This document shows positions 59,210 through 64,000 of a stretch of DNA of 64,000 bases, in pieces. The notes under the pieces are model-generated. The model was not told the DNA's origin and searched no databases. It saw nothing but the letters and a program-made list of their open reading frames with translations. This DNA is from Straminergon stramineum (lineage: Eukaryota; Streptophyta; Bryopsida; Hypnales; Calliergonaceae): positions 10,232,501 through 10,296,500 of the forward strand of contig OY987268.1 of NCBI GenBank assembly GCA_963920665.1, read 5' to 3'. The first letter of the stretch is position 1. The number at the start of each line of letters is the position of its first letter. Both the position numbers and the translations under genes were made by a program.

Positions 59210-61920
59210 AAGCAAAGACAAGCTCCATGTGAGCACCAAATTACCCACCCTTGGTAATTCGCGAATACAATTAGGTTCTGGGTTTCGACTAAGTGACTTC
59301 TACTTTTGGGTGTCTAAGCGTGGTCCACTGTGCCTTCCAAGTAATGGATCTTTTTACTAAGTGCCTAAGTGACCCCCAATTGCAAGATTCGCTTAAACTA
59401 CTTCCAATGTTTTAGGCCGACCACATGGAGGGTCTGCTGTATGATCTAGGTGAAACCTAGGCCAGGGCAAAACTAACCTATGAAAACTCTAGTTCATCTT
59501 ATTCCATTTTTAAAAACGTAAAACTCGACCCTATCCGACCTTCCTAGCCAAAGTTATGGGTGGATGAAGTTTGACCGCTACTCGGTTCCTCAAACTTCAT
59601 CCATTGATTGCACCTAGCTCCACAATTCGAAAAGACCCGAAAATTTTAGGGATTGTTCACAAGAATTTCTTCCACGTAGGTTTGGAGTTGGGCCTTGATC
59701 GGGTATTCCTTCAAAATTTTCATCCAAGCCTTACCTAAACTTCATCTGCTAATTTCTCCTAACCTATACTTCAAAATTAACTTTTCTTTTTGGCCTTGGA
59801 TCCTAATTGGTAGCCTCCTCCTAACCTACTTAGTTCTCTGTCAACTTCGGAGTTTAGCTATTCTTCATCCAATTTGACTCTAACCTTCATCCGGCGATAA
59901 CTTTCTCAACTTTGACCCAATTTGGGCATGCCTTAGGGTTTTGGAAAGCTATAGCCTCCTTCTTTAAGTTTATGTCCCTGTAAATGACCTGACTTATAGT
60001 CCTAAGGGTCTGACCTAGAGGTAGGCCTCAACCCAAGCTACTAGCTTCTAATTAGGGACCTAGGGAAGTTTGGAAAGGTTTAACTCATACTGCGGACCTT
60101 GAGTCATTGATCGCGCCCACTAGAAGCTCTACCCCCTCCACCATGAACTCCCGTGCTGTGAGACAACGAACCACCATTCTAATCATAAAATAAATTGGTA
60201 CAAGAGTTTAAATGTTGATTTTATCCTATTTCTTTCCTCCTCCCTTCTTTTCTTTCCTCCCACATTCTAAGGTGGCCCAACTACCCTTGCTCCTACCTAC
60301 TAAGTTAATCCTAAAGATGTGTCATACCATCCTCCAAGGTTGAGCTACTTTTTACGTTCTATGTCTTACATCCTATACTTACGTCTCACGCTTAATCTCA
60401 TAGGATTCTCCTAATTCTAATCTAAGGGCTTAAGTAAGTATTTGAGGATTTCACTTCCTCTCTTATCTATTCTTCCTTCTTTCCTTCAAATTGCCTCTCC
60501 CTTCGGCATTCTCCCATTCTTCCGGCCTTCCACCATCTCAATTTGATTTGTTTTTCATGTCTTTATGTTGGTTGGAGGAGACGGGGTGTTAGATTCTCTA
60601 CTCTGTTTATGGTATTAATACAAGGGCCACACTCTACTTCCTTCACACCCTCTTCTTCCTAACCCCTGGATTTCTCACTTCTTTCCTCCCTCTTCTATCT
60701 AGCAGCTGTTGCAGAATCCCCCCCCCCCCAGCCCAACACTATGAACCTCGAACCCCTCCACACCCCAACACGAAGAATCCCAAACCCCCAGAGCCCAATG
60801 CTATGAACCATGAACTCCAAAGCCCAACACTATGAACCCGACCCCCTTCAACCCGATATTGGGCCTTCGACTCCCTACCGATATTAGAACCCCGACCTCC
60901 TATGACCAATATTGGGATTCTACCCCCTCTGTACCCGGCCCTACTCCATCGGTCCACCTGTAGTACCCAACCCAGCTCCTTTCTAGGTATCGAGGTATTA
61001 GGTTGACTAGGGTATTGGCTGCAGCCTTTCTTTGGTAATTTTTGGTGTTTCTTCCTATGGAAGGCTTGGGTGGTCATGTCTATGCTAGTGGGTGGTGAAT
61101 TAGGTTCATCGAGGCGAAGGCCCCTCCCTATCTCACATTAGTCACTCCTTATTCTCTTATTAACCTCTCATTTTTATTTTTTTGGACCTAAACTTCAATT
61201 GTTCCCAACACGTTTTGGGAACTAAACTTTATGGGGAGAGGGACCATATGGTCTTATGGTTCTCCCGTGAGGTGGTTTTAACACACCGCTAAGACTTTTC
61301 ACCCCTAGGAGGTTTAAAGCTTCGCCGTCGTTCCCTCTTTTAACATACCGTTGTCGCATTGTAAATGCATTTATTATGTGAAAATATATAATTGTTTGTC
61401 AAATTGGAGTTGTTTTTTTCTAGAGTCTCAAGAAACAAATGGGGTCATACTCCACTTGAATTCCTTTCTTTTTTTACCTCTATTTGATAAACATTTAGTT
61501 TTTTTATTTTTATACTTGAAGATGTTTTAATATTTTAATTAGTTTTTTTGAAATTGTAAAAAATAAAAGGTAAAACTTGTTTTACTTTTTTTTGGTTGTT
61601 TTTAATGGATTAGAAGTCCACGTAGATGATGTAGACAGACTTATCGAGGATAGGAGGTGGCCTACGGGTGTATTATGTCCCATGTGGCATCTTAGTGGTC
61701 AAAATCCACTAGCTTAGGTAGATGGCATGGAGGTTGAGGTGGTGGATGAAGTGGAAGGTCATCTTCTTCATCCTCCTTGTTTGCTTGGGGAACTTGTCAC
61801 TTTGAGAAGGCATTGCACATTGTACATGAAGGTTTATGCAATGAAATTTCGAGAGCTTATGTAATTTGTTTTTGTGTTTTCAAAAAACTATCATTCACTA
61901 AATTTGGAGGTAGTATTTGT
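59210..61920. other. repeat-like intergenic DNA, no gene
   Basis: Moderate GC, resembling retrotransposon LTR or untranslated DNA in style, but without recognisable ends. At 60720-60910 the phrase CCCAACACTATGAACC and variants such as CCCGATATTGGG recur as a loose low-complexity array; the minus-strand frame at 60739-61077 is produced by it. A segment ACTTTTCACCCCTAGGAGG (about 61295) has a diverged partner at about 62900. Confidence 0.35.
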
Positions 61921-61930
61921 AAATTATGAG

Positions 61931-62610
61931 TTTGGGAGTGAAGTGTTGTGGAGTTGCCTCAAACTTTCAAGAGAGTGAGCTTTGATAGACTATAAAAGGT
62001 GGAGAATATTTTGGTTTTGAGTGAAACCTAGAGATGTTGTAGATACTTATGTTAGCTTTTCAAAATGATATTATTTGTTTGATTTCGAGCTAGTATGTAA
62101 AAGGGTGAAAAGCTACTTTCAATTTTTAAAAGAGTGAACTTTAGAGGGCTATGAAAGTTGGATAGTATTTTAGATTTAAGTGAAATTGTAGATAATTTTT
62201 TTAGCTTTCTAAAATGGGTATATTTTCTTGGTTTGCAATTAGTATGTAAAAGTTGTGGGCTTGAGAATGAAAGGTTGAAAAGCTACTTTCGGATTTTTCA
62301 AGAGAGTGAACTTTGAAGAGCTATGAAAGGTGGACAGTACCTTAGTTTTGAGTGTGACTTGGAGAGGTTTTAGATATTTATGTTAGCTTTCCAAAATAGT
62401 TTTATTTTCTTGATTTGGAGTTAGTATGTTAAAGTTATGTGCTTGGGAGTGAAGTGTAGGGGAGCTGCCAATGAGTTGGGAAGGGTGAACTTTGACTGAC
62501 CATAAAAGTCGGATAGTGGCTTAGCTTTGAATGTATTTTGAAGAGGTTGTAAAACTTTTTGTTAGCTTTTCAGGGACATATCACACTCTTAGTTTAGAGT
62601 TGTAGAGCGT
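61931..62610 (+). repeat. four-unit tandem repeat, about 170 bp per unit
   Basis: Units begin near 61931, 62104, 62272 and 62445. Each contains, in order, a GGGAGTGAAGTG- or GAATGAAAGG-like start, GAGTGAACTTTGA, CTATGAAAGGTGGA, a TTTTGAGTG stretch, ATGTTAGCTTTCCAAAAT and TTAGTATGT. The copies are perhaps 70-80 percent alike by eye. No frame runs through the array, so it is non-coding. Confidence 0.75.
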
Positions 62611-62619
62611 CCATGACAC

Positions 62620-64000
62620 TCATTTGTCTATGAGACACTTTTCAAAAGGGAGTTTATGGAGGATATGACTTTTTCTACTATCTTTCATCACATATGATGC
62701 ATATTCAAACTCCATGACATCTTTTGAGGGGTATATGGAGATGTGATAGTATTTTGATTCATATGGCATCATCCGGGGGTTTATTATTATGTTTGTGATT
62801 TTAAATGACCATGGAATCTTCCATTATTTGGACCACATCTAGTTGCAGCTAGAAGCCTCACGTTTTTCAAGGCAAGGCCTCTCTACTTGACACCAGTAAA
62901 ACTTTTCACCCTTAAGAACTTCAAAGCTTTGTCGTATGGGCGGGACCCACTATCGTCACACCCTCATGTCTCTCAACAAGGAATAACACGTCACCAGTTA
63001 GGGACAAGGACAAAAGACAAAAAAAGGCCTTGGATACTCAAAGGCTAGCAACACGGGTTAGTAATATCAATAACATAAAATTGAAGGCCCTCCAAAGGGA
63101 TATCGCCAATCATATAGGGGGTTGCTCTAGGGTTAATACACAACAAAACAAGGAGAGTGACCAAAAGGGTCTTTCAAAGGTAAACATCCACAACTCTAGC
63201 AACCTCGGAAGTTAGTAAAAGCTTCCAAGCTTAAGTTTGGAAGAGTTAGTACCACACTCAATTGAAAGAAAAGGCAAGGGACCCATAAAAGACCTTGCAA
63301 ACTCCAAAAACAACATCATTGGCCAAAAGTGCCCAACAAATACCGTTGTAAGGCTTGTGGCTAAATGCCACAATTTCCAACATCAATTGGACCCAACAAA
63401 TCCAATTACACAAAAAGGGGGTGGTGAGAGAGGAGAAGGGGTGCCCTTTTATACCCTTTCCCGGGCACCCACCTCTCCCCGTTCATCTAAGTTAACCTTA
63501 TCTTCTTGGATTTTCATCCAAACTCAAGGTTTTCATCCTATGCTAGCCCACTAAGCTAAATTTTGGAGATTAACTCCGAATCACAAATGGATTGTGTCAT
63601 TGGCTTTAGAAGGCCATTTTTAATCTAAGGAATCCTCCTCCCCCTTTACTATTTTCAAAATCACAACGAAACCTAACGCCAACTTAACGCCAAAAATTGG
63701 GAAAAATCCCAACTTTTGGAGGTTGACTTTTCTAGCAAAAGTAACTATCATAGACTCCTAAGTAGGTATGGAGGAGTGAGGAACGACCTATCTTGTGTTC
63801 CATTCCACTTTCGTATGCTCCCACTCTGTTAGTTAAACCCGCCGTAGACTTCAAAATTCGTTAATTGTCGAGGAAGTTGGCAGGTTCATGGACTTCTGAC
63901 TATCGGAATGTTGTGAAACTTGTCGGGGCAACTTATTAACGTAAAAGAAGATATGGTAATTTTTAGTGGGAATTTACCACCACTTGGAGAATTTTTAGGA
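62620..64000. other. intergenic, nothing identified
   Basis: The frames at 63030-63215 and 63237-63554 are short and show no domain features. A segment near 62900 reading AAAACTTTTCACCCTTAAG is a diverged repeat of one near 61290. No element ends could be defined before the window ends. Confidence 0.3.

Noticed and set aside
60739..61077. 112-residue Gly/Arg-rich minus-strand ORF
   Set aside because: It is generated by the loose CCCAACACTATGAACC-type repeat and shows no domain.

Overview
This window looks like nuclear DNA of a land plant. It holds two intact intron-containing host genes with GT-AG introns (a DRP3-type dynamin and a methylmalonyl-CoA-epimerase-like gene), a tRNA-derived SINE with a T tail, a solo LTR with a 5-bp target duplication, and long AT-rich stretches full of decayed DNA transposons. 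Species cannot be fixed from the sequence; a non-flowering plant would fit but is only a guess. I found no rRNA or functional tRNA gene, no CRISPR array and no bacterial-type operon.

Layout. 1-14.3 kb is transposon country. Several elements begin CCC and end GGG and sit between TTAA sites, as piggyBac-type elements do. They form three families: A (about 921 bp), B (about 975 bp) and C (569 bp). One B copy was later split by a 1321-bp solo LTR. At 12.2-14.2 kb is a separate 2-kb element with ends CATCGGGAAA and a dense crowd of AGTATTG/CAATACT motifs near its ends, itself carrying a SINE. 14.3-17.4 kb is the four-exon, 195-residue epimerase-like gene with an Arg-rich, probably mitochondrial, N terminus.

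17.8-34.0 kb looks like one large old DNA transposon. Both sides share the same short repeats, and inverted end-like sequences lie inside them. It carries a minus-strand decayed gene (23.3 to 18.8 kb) encoding an acidic protein with five 17-residue repeats. It also carries a plus-strand decayed gene (30.85-33.45 kb) with the zinc-binding N-terminal motifs and acidic DGIDQ / QVDN / GHTHEDID motifs that I associate with the DUF7869-type putative transposase family. Between them lie a pair of related palindromes, one with perfect 25-bp arms. This is the best candidate here for a poorly described system.

36.1-44.3 kb (minus) is a complete 21-exon DRP3 gene (870 codons plus stop; all exon phases add up), a GTPase that divides mitochondria and peroxisomes. 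Its upstream region contains about three diverged copies of a roughly 300-bp repeat. From 47.8 kb to the end are another family A copy, another family B copy, a 170-residue ORF of unknown function, a 250-bp MITE and a four-unit tandem repeat of about 170 bp. The two host genes are functionally independent; the rest of the window is almost entirely mobile-element debris of different ages.
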